From: Sphingobacterium sp. CZ-UAM
Lineage (GTDB): Bacteria > Bacteroidota > Bacteroidia > Sphingobacteriales > Sphingobacteriaceae
DNA: 64,000 nt
Direction: 5' to 3'
NCBI RefSeq assembly: GCF_002000245.1
Contig: NZ_MTCM01000001.1
Location: 620,001 to 684,000, forward strand
In this document: one piece after another, positions 34,885-42,453 of the stretch
Layout of the letters: every line of letters begins with the position of its first letter
How positions within the stretch are numbered: position 1 is the stretch's first letter
Translations under genes and position numbers: made by a program
Notes under the pieces: generated by a model
Database searches by the model: none
Told to the model about the DNA's origin: nothing
What the model saw: the letters and a program-made list of their open reading frames with translations, nothing else

Positions 34885-36414
34885 ATGAAACAAAAAATAA
34901 ATAAATTATTTGTGCTTGTATTCGCTGTCAGCACAACTGTACTTGCTTCTTGCAACAATTTCGAAGAGATCAATACGGATCCGAATGGGTCAACTCAGGC
35001 ATCTAGGCCGTTGCTGGCTACGAATATTATACTTGAACTAACCTCGAGTAAAATGGGGAAACCGTTTTATGGCAATCAACTGCTGTCAAAAAGCCTGGCC
35101 TGGGGTGAAAGCGCTGATGGCGATCAATATAATTATTTCGGCCGATCGGAATTTAGCGGCTATAGTACCGTTATCAACGGTAATAAAATGTTGGAATTAA
35201 CAACGGAGGCATCCCGGCCAGCGTATGAGGGGCTGTATTATTTCTCGAAGGCTTACCAACTATTTTATCTGACGATGCAATTGGGAGATATACCCTATTC
35301 GGAGGGATTTCAGGGAGAGACAGGGGTATTGAAACCAAAGTACGATACGCAGAAGGAAGTACTTTTGGCAATTCTAAGTGATCTCGATCAGGCCTATGAA
35401 TCGTTTAATAAAGGGGTTAAACTGGATGGTGATCCTATTTTTAAAGGAGACCCGGTCAAATGGCGAAAGACTGTTCGGGCATTCCAACTCAAAGTATTGA
35501 TGCATCTGTCGATGAAGCAGGCCGACAATGATCTCAAAGTAATCAGCCGTTTCCAAAACTATGTGAAATCAGATTTGATGGCTTCGAGTGCAGACAACTT
35601 TCAGCGTACCTATGCCAACAACGCTAAGGAATATTATCCGGTTTATTTTACCCGGCTTAACCATAATCCTTATGCAATGTTGAGTTACTTAATCGTCGAC
35701 AAATTGAAAGAGAGTGCAGATAACAGGTTGTATTATTTTGCCAAACCTGCTAAAAGCGAAACAGATAAGCAGATACCGGCCAACAGTCCGGATGCCTATT
35801 TAGGCGTAGACCCATCAGTATCCTTTGATGTGATCAGCAAAAAGTGGTCTTCGGGTCAATTCTCGGGAATTAATGCGCGTTATACGCAATTGCCCAGCGG
35901 AGAGCCCGTTGTTAAGCTCGGTTATGCCGAACAGCAATTTATCTTAGCTGAAGCCGCATTGCGTGGCTGGATTTCAGGTTCGGCCAATAGCTATTATAAT
36001 GAGGGTATTCGTGCGAGCATGGCCTTTGTAGCCGATAATACGCCGGATATAGCCGACTATCACCATAATAAGAAGATTGATGCAGCCAATATCCAAGCTG
36101 TGCAAAACCATCCGTCAAACCTTTTGACTGGAAATTTTGAAACTGATTTGGAAAAAATTATATATCAGAAATACTTATTGTCTTTTATGCAACGTGAGTG
36201 GGAGTCGTATTATGACTACCGTCGCACAGGATATCCTAAATTTCCGATTAATCCAAATACAAATCAGAATATCACGAATACGAAAATGCCGATGCGCTGG
36301 ATGTATCCAAACTCGGAATTTGATACCAATCGGGAGCATGTAGATGCGGCTATACAACGTCAGTGGGGTGGTGTGGACAATGTCGACAAACTCATATGGT
36401 TGTTACAAAAATAA
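34885..36414 (+). CDS. SusD-like nutrient-binding lipoprotein (SusD-like_2 type)
   Basis: Length 509 residues. Lipoprotein signal ends TVLASC (Cys near residue 22), followed by NNFEEINTDPNGS, the opening typical of the SusD-like_2 subgroup. The helical core contains ELTTEASRPAYEGLYYFSKAY and LGDIPYSEGFQG; the C-terminus has SFMQREWESYYDYRRTGYP. Starts 11 bases after susC and should form the lid complex with it. This subgroup differs from the classical SusD proteins of loci 1 and 3. Confidence 0.93.
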   Translation: MKQKINKLFVLVFAVSTTVLASCNNFEEINTDPNGSTQASRPLLATNIILELTSSKMGKPFYGNQLLSKSLAWGESADGDQYNYFGRSEFSGYSTVINGNKMLELTTEASRPAYEGLYYFSKAYQLFYLTMQLGDIPYSEGFQGETGVLKPKYDTQKEVLLAILSDLDQAYESFNKGVKLDGDPIFKGDPVKWRKTVRAFQLKVLMHLSMKQADNDLKVISRFQNYVKSDLMASSADNFQRTYANNAKEYYPVYFTRLNHNPYAMLSYLIVDKLKESADNRLYYFAKPAKSETDKQIPANSPDAYLGVDPSVSFDVISKKWSSGQFSGINARYTQLPSGEPVVKLGYAEQQFILAEAALRGWISGSANSYYNEGIRASMAFVADNTPDIADYHHNKKIDAANIQAVQNHPSNLLTGNFETDLEKIIYQKYLLSFMQREWESYYDYRRTGYPKFPINPNTNQNITNTKMPMRWMYPNSEFDTNREHVDAAIQRQWGGVDNVDKLIWLLQK

Positions 36415-36450
36415 AATAGGACTTGTACCAAAGTCTTTAGATATTTGAAC

Positions 36451-36486
36451 AGGATACCTGTTTTAGTCCGCTGGAGCAGGTATCCT
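36451..36486. other. Intercistronic hairpin between susD and phosphatase-fold gene
   Basis: AGGATACCTG and CAGGTATCCT form a perfect 10-bp stem around a 16-base loop in the 101-base gap. The 3' side reads AAATTG, not a T-run. Its position mirrors the hairpin at 3393-3416. Confidence 0.65.
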
Positions 36487-36515
36487 AAATTGATGAGTTA
36501 AGACATACCATAAAG

Positions 36516-37556
36516 ATGAAACTAGGAAAATTTATCCTACTGTTGCTACTGTTCAGCATCGTACAGATGCTATCTGCGAAAGGGAAAACGGAACTTAAAG
36601 TTCTGCAGATCAATATCTGGCAGGAAGGGACGGTAGTGCCCAATGGTTTTGCGGCTATTGCGGATGAAATCATAGACAAAGATGCAGACATTGTGCTTTT
36701 TAGTGAGGTGCGCAATTACAAGGGAACTGATTATATTCAGCGTATATTGACTGCGTTAAAATCCAGAGGTGCAAGCTATTTCGGTAAGTCAAGTGATGAA
36801 AAACTGGATGTGGGACTAATCTCAAAATTTCAGGTAGGAGAACAGCGTGCACTTTATGACCTCGAAAGTGGAATGGGAGGCGTGCTGAAGAGCAAAATTA
36901 AAGTCGGTAAACGCAATTTTGTCTTTTATTCTTTACACCTGGATTATACCAATTATGCCTGCTATTTACCCCGCGGATATGATGGAGTGACCTGGAAGAA
37001 ATTGGAGAACCCGATCACCGCGGTCTCGGCTATTGTGGAAGCGAATCGCAAAAGCAAAAGGGATGAAGCGATACGCGATATTATACGCGATGTGGACGGA
37101 GAGGAGCAATCCCAGTCCTTTATTATCGCCGGTGATTTTAATGAACCCTCACACCTGGACTGGACAGTAGCGACCAAGGATCTGTTCGACCATCGGGGTG
37201 CCGTCGTGCCCTGGGACTGCTCGGTTCTGCTGGAAAAGGCGGGATTTATCGATAGTTTTCGTATGATGTATCCCGACCCCGTAAGCCATCCTGGTTTTAC
37301 TTATCCTGCATTCAATAAGGATGTACCTATTGATAAGCTGGCCTGGGCGCCGACAGCAGATGATCGGGACAGAATAGACTATGTCTATTATCGCAGCAAG
37401 CAACCGCTAAAAGTGAAGGCGACAAAGATTGTAGGTCCTGTGGAAACAGTAAAATATGCCAAAAAACAGGACAGAGATAGCAAAGATGAATTTCTGCGTC
37501 CAAAGGGAGTATGGCCTACAGATCACAAGGCCCTGCTGGTGACCTTTGGCTTTTAG
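36516..37556 (+). CDS. Secreted endonuclease/exonuclease/phosphatase-family hydrolase
   Basis: Length 346 residues with a signal peptide (1-21). The EEP fold signatures are LKVLQINIWQ (Asn33), DIVLFSEV (Glu64), AGDFNEP (Asp207, Asn209) and the C-terminal TDHKALL (Asp336, His337), so the Mg-dependent catalytic set is complete. The family cleaves phosphate mono- or diesters in nucleic acids, inositol phosphates or sphingomyelin. Export and position after susCD suggest it works outside the cytoplasm on a phosphate ester handled by this locus. Exact substrate cannot be read from sequence. Confidence 0.9.
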   Translation: MKLGKFILLLLLFSIVQMLSAKGKTELKVLQINIWQEGTVVPNGFAAIADEIIDKDADIVLFSEVRNYKGTDYIQRILTALKSRGASYFGKSSDEKLDVGLISKFQVGEQRALYDLESGMGGVLKSKIKVGKRNFVFYSLHLDYTNYACYLPRGYDGVTWKKLENPITAVSAIVEANRKSKRDEAIRDIIRDVDGEEQSQSFIIAGDFNEPSHLDWTVATKDLFDHRGAVVPWDCSVLLEKAGFIDSFRMMYPDPVSHPGFTYPAFNKDVPIDKLAWAPTADDRDRIDYVYYRSKQPLKVKATKIVGPVETVKYAKKQDRDSKDEFLRPKGVWPTDHKALLVTFGF

Positions 37557-37632
37557 CCGATAAAAGCAGGGAACACCTTGTTTAAACGGAAAAGTGATTA
37601 TAAGATAAGGCGAATATCGCATAACCTTGGCG

Positions 37633-37670
37633 GCACAGACTGGTTTTAGCTTACCGTCTGTGCTTCTTTT
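37633..37670 (+). terminator. Terminator overlapping the 3' end of the histidine kinase gene
   Basis: GCACAGAC / GTCTGTGC 8-bp stem with a 15-base loop, followed by TTCTTTTTTT. The second arm and T-run are inside the last ten codons of the opposing kinase gene. Confidence 0.75.
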
Positions 37671-38959
37671 TTTGCGGGTTGATTTCTTGTGGGAAATGAC
37701 GGTAAGCCAACGCTAAAAATCGAACCTTTATGGGGTATACTCTGGATATCGACTATACCTTTGTTGCGTTCGATCAGGTCTTTACAGAGGACAAGCCCCA
37801 GGCCCGATCCGGGTTCTGCTTCTGTGCCGAATGATTTGTGCTGAGCCACATTAAATAACATCGCGGATTTAGAGGGATTGATCCCAACCCCCTCGTCCTG
37901 GATATGGATGTGGGTATGGCTTCCCTTCGTACTGCAATAGATACTTATCTTTCCGGCAACATAGCTAAATTTGATGGCGTTGCTGATCAGGTTGCGGAAG
38001 ATAATGGCGGTGTGATCCCTGTTGGCAAAAATCTCTGTGCTTTCGGGGATGTCAATCTCGATCCTGAGTTGTTTGGCCTGGATCTGGTCGGCAAACAGGC
38101 TTATGATTTCCTGTATCAGTGGTTTGACCATGACCAATACTGCTGGGTTCGTAATGCCACGCATGCTGCTGGTACCCCAGTGTAAAAAATCGTCCAATGC
38201 CTGGTTTTGAAGAACGATCTGCTGATAAAGTTGTTGGATATATTCCCTGGATATCGTATTGTCGAGAACCTGGTCACGGAGCATCAGCACCAATGCTTCC
38301 AAACTGGCCAAGGGGCTTTTGATATCATGGGCGACGATAGAGAATATTTTTTCCTTATCGCGGTTCATGGATTCCAATTTGCGGCGCTGTTCCTCGATCT
38401 TCTCCATATTGTTGTAAATAATCTGTAAGAAAGAATTGACAGCGATAACAATGAAGGCAAGTGCATTGCTGATATTGAAGATCAGTCTCAGCCGTGGTAC
38501 GCGTTGGGACAGGGGAATAAGCGGGGGCAGGAAATAGAGCAGTGCGATGGAGCAGGCAGTAGCAAGACAGAAAACAATATGGATGCGGCGATCGTCATAA
38601 AGTAACATCGAAGCAATCAGCGCACACAAGAGAAAGTACTCACCCCCGTTTTTAAATAACATGGCTCCTAGAAAAAAAAAGATAAAATTGCTGATCAATA
38701 ACATGGCCTTTGCAAAATTATGTTTGCCATCATACTGTAGGAAAAGAACCGTAATAGAACAGATCGCGTTAGATAAGTTGATCGCCGATAAGAGGTAACG
38801 TTTGTCCATGATATTAAGGACAAAAAAGCAAAGCGTGGGCAATAAACAAAGTATGGCAATCAGATTGACCATCTGTATCCTTTTGAGATTGACATAGGAA
38901 ATATCCGGATGCGTACCGATATTTGTAAGTATGTTCCAATATCTTCGGATATACTTCAT
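37646..38959 (-). CDS. Membrane sensor histidine kinase, orphan
   Basis: Length 437 residues. About six membrane helices (30-182) form the sensor part with little periplasmic sequence, suggesting sensing within or near the membrane. A coiled linker (185-203) leads to the HisKA domain with His211 in FSIVAHDIKSPLASLE, and the ATPase domain with NLISNAIKFSY (N box), DEGVGINPS (G1) and GSGLGLVLCKDLIERNKG (G2). No response regulator is encoded in the window. Confidence 0.93.
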   Translation of the reverse strand: MKYIRRYWNILTNIGTHPDISYVNLKRIQMVNLIAILCLLPTLCFFVLNIMDKRYLLSAINLSNAICSITVLFLQYDGKHNFAKAMLLISNFIFFFLGAMLFKNGGEYFLLCALIASMLLYDDRRIHIVFCLATACSIALLYFLPPLIPLSQRVPRLRLIFNISNALAFIVIAVNSFLQIIYNNMEKIEEQRRKLESMNRDKEKIFSIVAHDIKSPLASLEALVLMLRDQVLDNTISREYIQQLYQQIVLQNQALDDFLHWGTSSMRGITNPAVLVMVKPLIQEIISLFADQIQAKQLRIEIDIPESTEIFANRDHTAIIFRNLISNAIKFSYVAGKISIYCSTKGSHTHIHIQDEGVGINPSKSAMLFNVAQHKSFGTEAEPGSGLGLVLCKDLIERNKGIVDIQSIPHKGSIFSVGLPSFPTRNQPAKKEAQTVS

Positions 38960-39099
38960 AATTTTATTTAATCTGCTAGTGAATATTAATCCGCTAAATT
39001 AACATAAATAAGGTGTTGTCGCGTGATACAGATAAAAAAATGTTCGCTATACTTTAATTGGCAGTAGACTGGGGGCTGTCCCTGCTTATTTATTGGTCT

Positions 39100-39143
39100 G
39101 CAACTGATTTAAAACCTGAGTTGAAAGGTCTTAAATCAGTTGC
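39100..39143. repeat. Near-perfect inverted repeat downstream of nitrilase gene
   Basis: Arms of 18 bases (39100-39117 and 39126-39143) pair with one mismatch around an 8-base loop. On the minus strand this is just after the nitrilase stop, but no T-run follows. It could be a mRNA-stabilising 3' structure or a weak terminator. Confidence 0.7.
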
Positions 39144-39157
39144 TGGATTGATGGAAA

Positions 39158-40114
39158 TTAGCTATTTTCTGTATGTAACCAGACTACTTTTTGCTCTGCT
39201 TCATGTTGCTGACCAATAATGTTGCGGTAGAGTTCTGGTCGTCGGGCGCTGATATAACGATACCCACCAGCCTGTATCAGTTTTTCGGGTGTGACTGTGG
39301 CTATGACAAAACTATCGTCAAATGTATGGCATTCTGCGAGAATATCCCCGAAAGGATCTAAGATCATTGAACAACCATTTTTTAACTGATCGTCATCCAT
39401 TCCGATGGGGTTTGAAAACACGGTGTAAACTGCGTTGTCATAGGCCCTGGCTGGCAACCATTTCATTAACCAACTGCGTCCTTTCATTCCATCAAACTCC
39501 AATCGCAAGGAGGTTGGATCCTGTTCACGGTTGTGCCAGAGCTGAGGATCCACAAAGCCCGCTCCAGGTCTAGATGAAGGAGTACACATGGTAACATGTG
39601 GCATAAAGATAATGTCGGCTCCCAATAATTTTGTTGCGCGTACATTCTCAATGACATTATTGTCGTAGCAGATCAAAATGCCGCATTTCCATCCTTTGAT
39701 CTCAAATACCGTATAAGCTTGACCTGGAGTCAGATAGGGGTTTATAAAAGGATGTAATTTGCGATGTTTGGCGACTAACCCATCTTTGTCGACACAGATA
39801 TAAGGCTTATATAAATTGTCGTTTTCATCTTTTTCAAATAAACCGGCAAGAATGGTAATATTGTATTTGGTTGCTATCTCGATCAACTTCTGGGTGCTGT
39901 TTCCTTTGGGAACGAGTTCGGCAATATCGAGCATTTGCTGTTTATCTAAATTTCTTGCGAAAGTATAACCAGTAATGGAACATTCGTGAAAAGCAATCAC
40001 ATCAGCACCTTGGGCTGCGGCCTGTTGCGCAAGGGTCTCTATGATTGTCAGATTATAGGCTTTATCCGCACTTTTATGCTCAAATTGTGCTGTGGCAATT
40101 TTTAATTTGTCCAT
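39158..40114 (-). CDS. Carbon-nitrogen hydrolase (nitrilase superfamily)
   Basis: Length 318 residues, cytosolic. The catalytic triad is visible: Glu44 in AFHECSITGYTF, Lys119 in HRKLHPF and Cys149 in GILICYDNNV. The family hydrolyses amides, carbamoyl amides or nitriles. Lies 41 bases after the AraC-type regulator in the same direction, so the regulator probably controls it or shares its transcript. Substrate not identifiable. Confidence 0.92.
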   Translation of the reverse strand: MDKLKIATAQFEHKSADKAYNLTIIETLAQQAAAQGADVIAFHECSITGYTFARNLDKQQMLDIAELVPKGNSTQKLIEIATKYNITILAGLFEKDENDNLYKPYICVDKDGLVAKHRKLHPFINPYLTPGQAYTVFEIKGWKCGILICYDNNVIENVRATKLLGADIIFMPHVTMCTPSSRPGAGFVDPQLWHNREQDPTSLRLEFDGMKGRSWLMKWLPARAYDNAVYTVFSNPIGMDDDQLKNGCSMILDPFGDILAECHTFDDSFVIATVTPEKLIQAGGYRYISARRPELYRNIIGQQHEAEQKVVWLHTENS

Positions 40115-40155
40115 ATTTCTTTCTTTGATCTATAGACAAATCTACTCGTAAGTTG

Positions 40156-40995
40156 TTAAGATAAATTGTACAAATCCGACAAGCGATCAGGCAAGGCTTG
40201 GAACTCCATAAAATTGATTGCCAGTCTGCATGTATTGTTCAAATATATGGATGGCGTAAAACCAGTATATTTTTTAAACGTTCTGATGAGATGAGATTGA
40301 TCAAAATACCCGCTTTCGTAGGAGATCGTCGTCAGTGTTGTACCATCAGGTTTATTGCGAAGTAGCTTCAAAAAGAAATGGAGTTGGACAATGCTTCCGA
40401 ATTTTTTTGGACTCATACCGACCTGTTCGGCAAATATCCGTTCCATCTGCCGCTCATTATGACCACTAAGTTTGAGTAATTCTTCCACAGAGAGGAGCCC
40501 TTTGTGGTCGGTAATATATTTTAATACGTTAGAAAAGGAGGTCTGACCTAGCGATTTGTGTCGAGTGTCGAGTGCATAAAAGAAGGTGTTTAATGCATTT
40601 AATTTGGCTGTTGGATGCTTGCAGCACATAAGCTGATGGTAAAGCCGGTCTGCTGACTGTCCAAAGATATCCTTCAAGCCAATGATTTGATCTTTTAGCT
40701 CATGTGCCGGTATACCCAGCAATTTGTAGATACCATCGGGTTGAAATACAACAATAATAAAGGAAATGCGTTCGATCAGACAGAGATCTTTAAAATGACT
40801 GATCTGACCATACAAAAATGAGTGGGGAAGATGATCGCTTCGGTTGATGGATAATTGGCCTTCATTCAAAAGAAATACCATTCCTGTATTGCCGTCCGAG
40901 AATAAGCGTAGCGTTTTTTGCGGATCAGCAGCGCTTTCCAAAAAGAGGTAGTGCTTGATGTAAGGCAATAATTCTTTTGGCGGGAGTATCTGCAT
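40156..40995 (-). CDS. AraC-family transcriptional regulator
   Basis: Length 279 residues. The N-terminal part (1-155) is a small-molecule sensing domain of the DUF6597 type seen in many Bacteroidota AraC proteins (begins LPPKELLPYIKHYLFLES). The C-terminal double helix-turn-helix (about 170-265) includes SVEELLKLSGHNERQMERIF and TTISYESGYFDQSHLIRTFKKYTGFTPS. Likely regulates the nitrilase gene behind it. Confidence 0.92.
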   Translation of the reverse strand: MQILPPKELLPYIKHYLFLESAADPQKTLRLFSDGNTGMVFLLNEGQLSINRSDHLPHSFLYGQISHFKDLCLIERISFIIVVFQPDGIYKLLGIPAHELKDQIIGLKDIFGQSADRLYHQLMCCKHPTAKLNALNTFFYALDTRHKSLGQTSFSNVLKYITDHKGLLSVEELLKLSGHNERQMERIFAEQVGMSPKKFGSIVQLHFFLKLLRNKPDGTTLTTISYESGYFDQSHLIRTFKKYTGFTPSIYLNNTCRLAINFMEFQALPDRLSDLYNLS

Positions 40996-41088
40996 GGCCT
41001 AATCCTTGAGTTGATGTATACCAAATGTACGTATTTCCTCTTGTATGAAAAATTAAAAATGATTTGATATTTCGCGTTATCTGTCGTC

Positions 41089-41388
41089 TCAATTGAGGTT
41101 TCTGACCGCTCGCTTTACGATGTATATGGTTTCTTTACTTTTACTTTCTGTTTCCCATCTGGTAAATAATTCTTTAACAAATAGCGGACAGGTTTTGGCG
41201 GTGTCATCCAGCCAGTTAGCCACGCTGTTTTGTACATACCGGGATAGGTCACACTTTAAGGCTTCTAATACGGGTAATGCAATGGCGGGATTTTGTTTCA
41301 ACGCATCAATATGTGCACACCATACATCTCTGGACCGTATAGCTTCTGAAGCAAAGCGCCTAATGACAGAATACTTCCAAGGAAGTCT
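41089..41388 (-). pseudogene. C-terminal remnant of a DNA alkylation repair (AlkC/AlkD-like HEAT-repeat) protein
   Basis: An open frame of about 99 codons, closed on its upstream side by a TAA at 41389-41391. It reads as the end of a HEAT-repeat DNA alkylation repair protein: YSVIRRFASEAIRSRDVWC, LPVLEALKCDLSRYVQNSVA and NWLDDTAKTCP. Intact members are roughly 220-370 residues; everything before this is missing, and no related frame is visible in the next few hundred bases. The TTG at 41301 would be only an internal codon. It is most likely a decayed gene. Confidence 0.7.
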
Positions 41389-41495
41389 TTAAAGAGCTGC
41401 CCCCGCTAGTAGAATATATACTGAAATTACTAGGTAAAAGTCTGGTAGAGGTGCTCTGGAAATTAAACGACGGGGGTGAATCGCTTTTAGTTGTT

Positions 41496-41753
41496 TTATT
41501 CCTTCTTGGATTGGCGGGATTTAATTTCCTGGTTGATCTGTGCGTAATTCACATAGATGGGTATAAAAAGGCAAAATAATGAAGCTGGAATACCCGAAAG
41601 CGCATATTTTTTGGTTTTAAATCCTAGATAAACCAACAGTACTATGGCTACGCACATTACGATGCCAAAAGATAGCATAACTGCTGTAGATTTTTTTTTC
41701 TTTTTGTTTAACTCGTCGATGGTTAAATCGGATAATGCTTTATTTGCTGGCAT
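41496..41753 (-). CDS. Small two-helix membrane protein of unknown function
   Basis: Length 85 residues: a soluble start with a basic run (LTIDELNKKKKK), two membrane helices (about 23-44 and 52-68) and a charged tail (EIKSRQSKKE). Similar small proteins are common in Sphingobacteriaceae and sometimes carry uninformative names. Function not recognised. Confidence 0.65.
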   Translation of the reverse strand: MPANKALSDLTIDELNKKKKKSTAVMLSFGIVMCVAIVLLVYLGFKTKKYALSGIPASLFCLFIPIYVNYAQINQEIKSRQSKKE

Positions 41754-42080
41754 GTCTTAATGGGTTAGGATGTATTAAAAAGGTTATATAATTGTTCTGT
41801 TCGGTACAAATTTAAATAAATTTTTGACCCTGTCAAGTTCTTTTTGGAAGCCGATTGTGATATATTTATAGGGATAGGTTTGCAAAATAGATTTGTTCTT
41901 GATGAAAATTTAGGGGTAGAAATGAATGAAAGCGAAAAAATCAAAAACGATCAAACGCTTAGGCCATTTTGTTGTTCTTTTAACTAAAGTAGATTTGGAT
42001 GTGCTGAATTGCTGTTAAGCATTCACCGGGACAGCAATCAAATTAGGAAATCGTATAAATAACCATTAGAACGCAAAAAG
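41754..42080. other. Intergenic region upstream of SnoaL-like gene
   Basis: AT-rich 327 bases between divergent genes. The only notable signal is the candidate promoter at 41967-41997. No repeat or open frame of interest. Confidence 0.4.
41967..41997 (+). promoter_or_regulatory. Candidate promoter of the SnoaL-like gene
   Basis: TTTTG at 41967-41971, an 18-base spacer and TAGATTTG at 41990-41997. The -7 element is a full match to TAnnTTTG; the spacer is one base shorter than usual. Confidence 0.4.
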
Positions 42081-42419
42081 ATGAAATCAGCAAAATACAT
42101 TGTGCTCAGTTTTCTGGAAAGTCTGAACAAAGAAGATTTTACGGCTGCATATGAATTACTGGATAAGGACATGGTCTTTGAAGGGGTACTGGGAAGCAGA
42201 CATACTGCAGACCATTATATTGCAGATATGAAGAAGATGAAGTTAAAATATAATATTAAAGAGGTGATGACAAACGGCAATCACGTCGCCATCTTCTATC
42301 ATATCAATATGGGCGGGAAGGAAATATTTAGTGCAGGCTGGTATCAGGTGGAAAACGAACTGATCCTGAAGATAAAGGTAGTCTTTGATCCACGGCCATT
42401 GATAGCCGATAAACCATAG
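42081..42419 (+). CDS. SnoaL/NTF2-like family protein
   Basis: Length 112 residues. One alpha+beta barrel domain: helices with YIVLSFLESLNKEDFTAAYELLDKDMVFEG, then strands with HVAIFYHINMGGKEIFSAGWYQVENELILKIKVVFDPRPL. Members are small cytosolic isomerases, hydrolases or binding proteins; no catalytic assignment is possible. Single gene whose terminator overlaps the stop codon. Confidence 0.85.
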   Translation: MKSAKYIVLSFLESLNKEDFTAAYELLDKDMVFEGVLGSRHTADHYIADMKKMKLKYNIKEVMTNGNHVAIFYHINMGGKEIFSAGWYQVENELILKIKVVFDPRPLIADKP

Positions 42420-42449
42420 CCCAGGGGGCTGTCGTTCTGGGCTTTATTA
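42418..42449 (+). terminator. Terminator after SnoaL-like gene
   Basis: AGCCCAG / CTGGGCT 7-bp stem followed by TTTATT; its first base lies in the stop codon. Confidence 0.6.
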
Positions 42450-42453
42450 GTAG

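Noticed and set aside
41400..41495. Missing N-terminal part of the alkylation repair protein in another frame
   Set aside because: Translation of the adjacent bases in all minus-strand frames gave nothing resembling the family.
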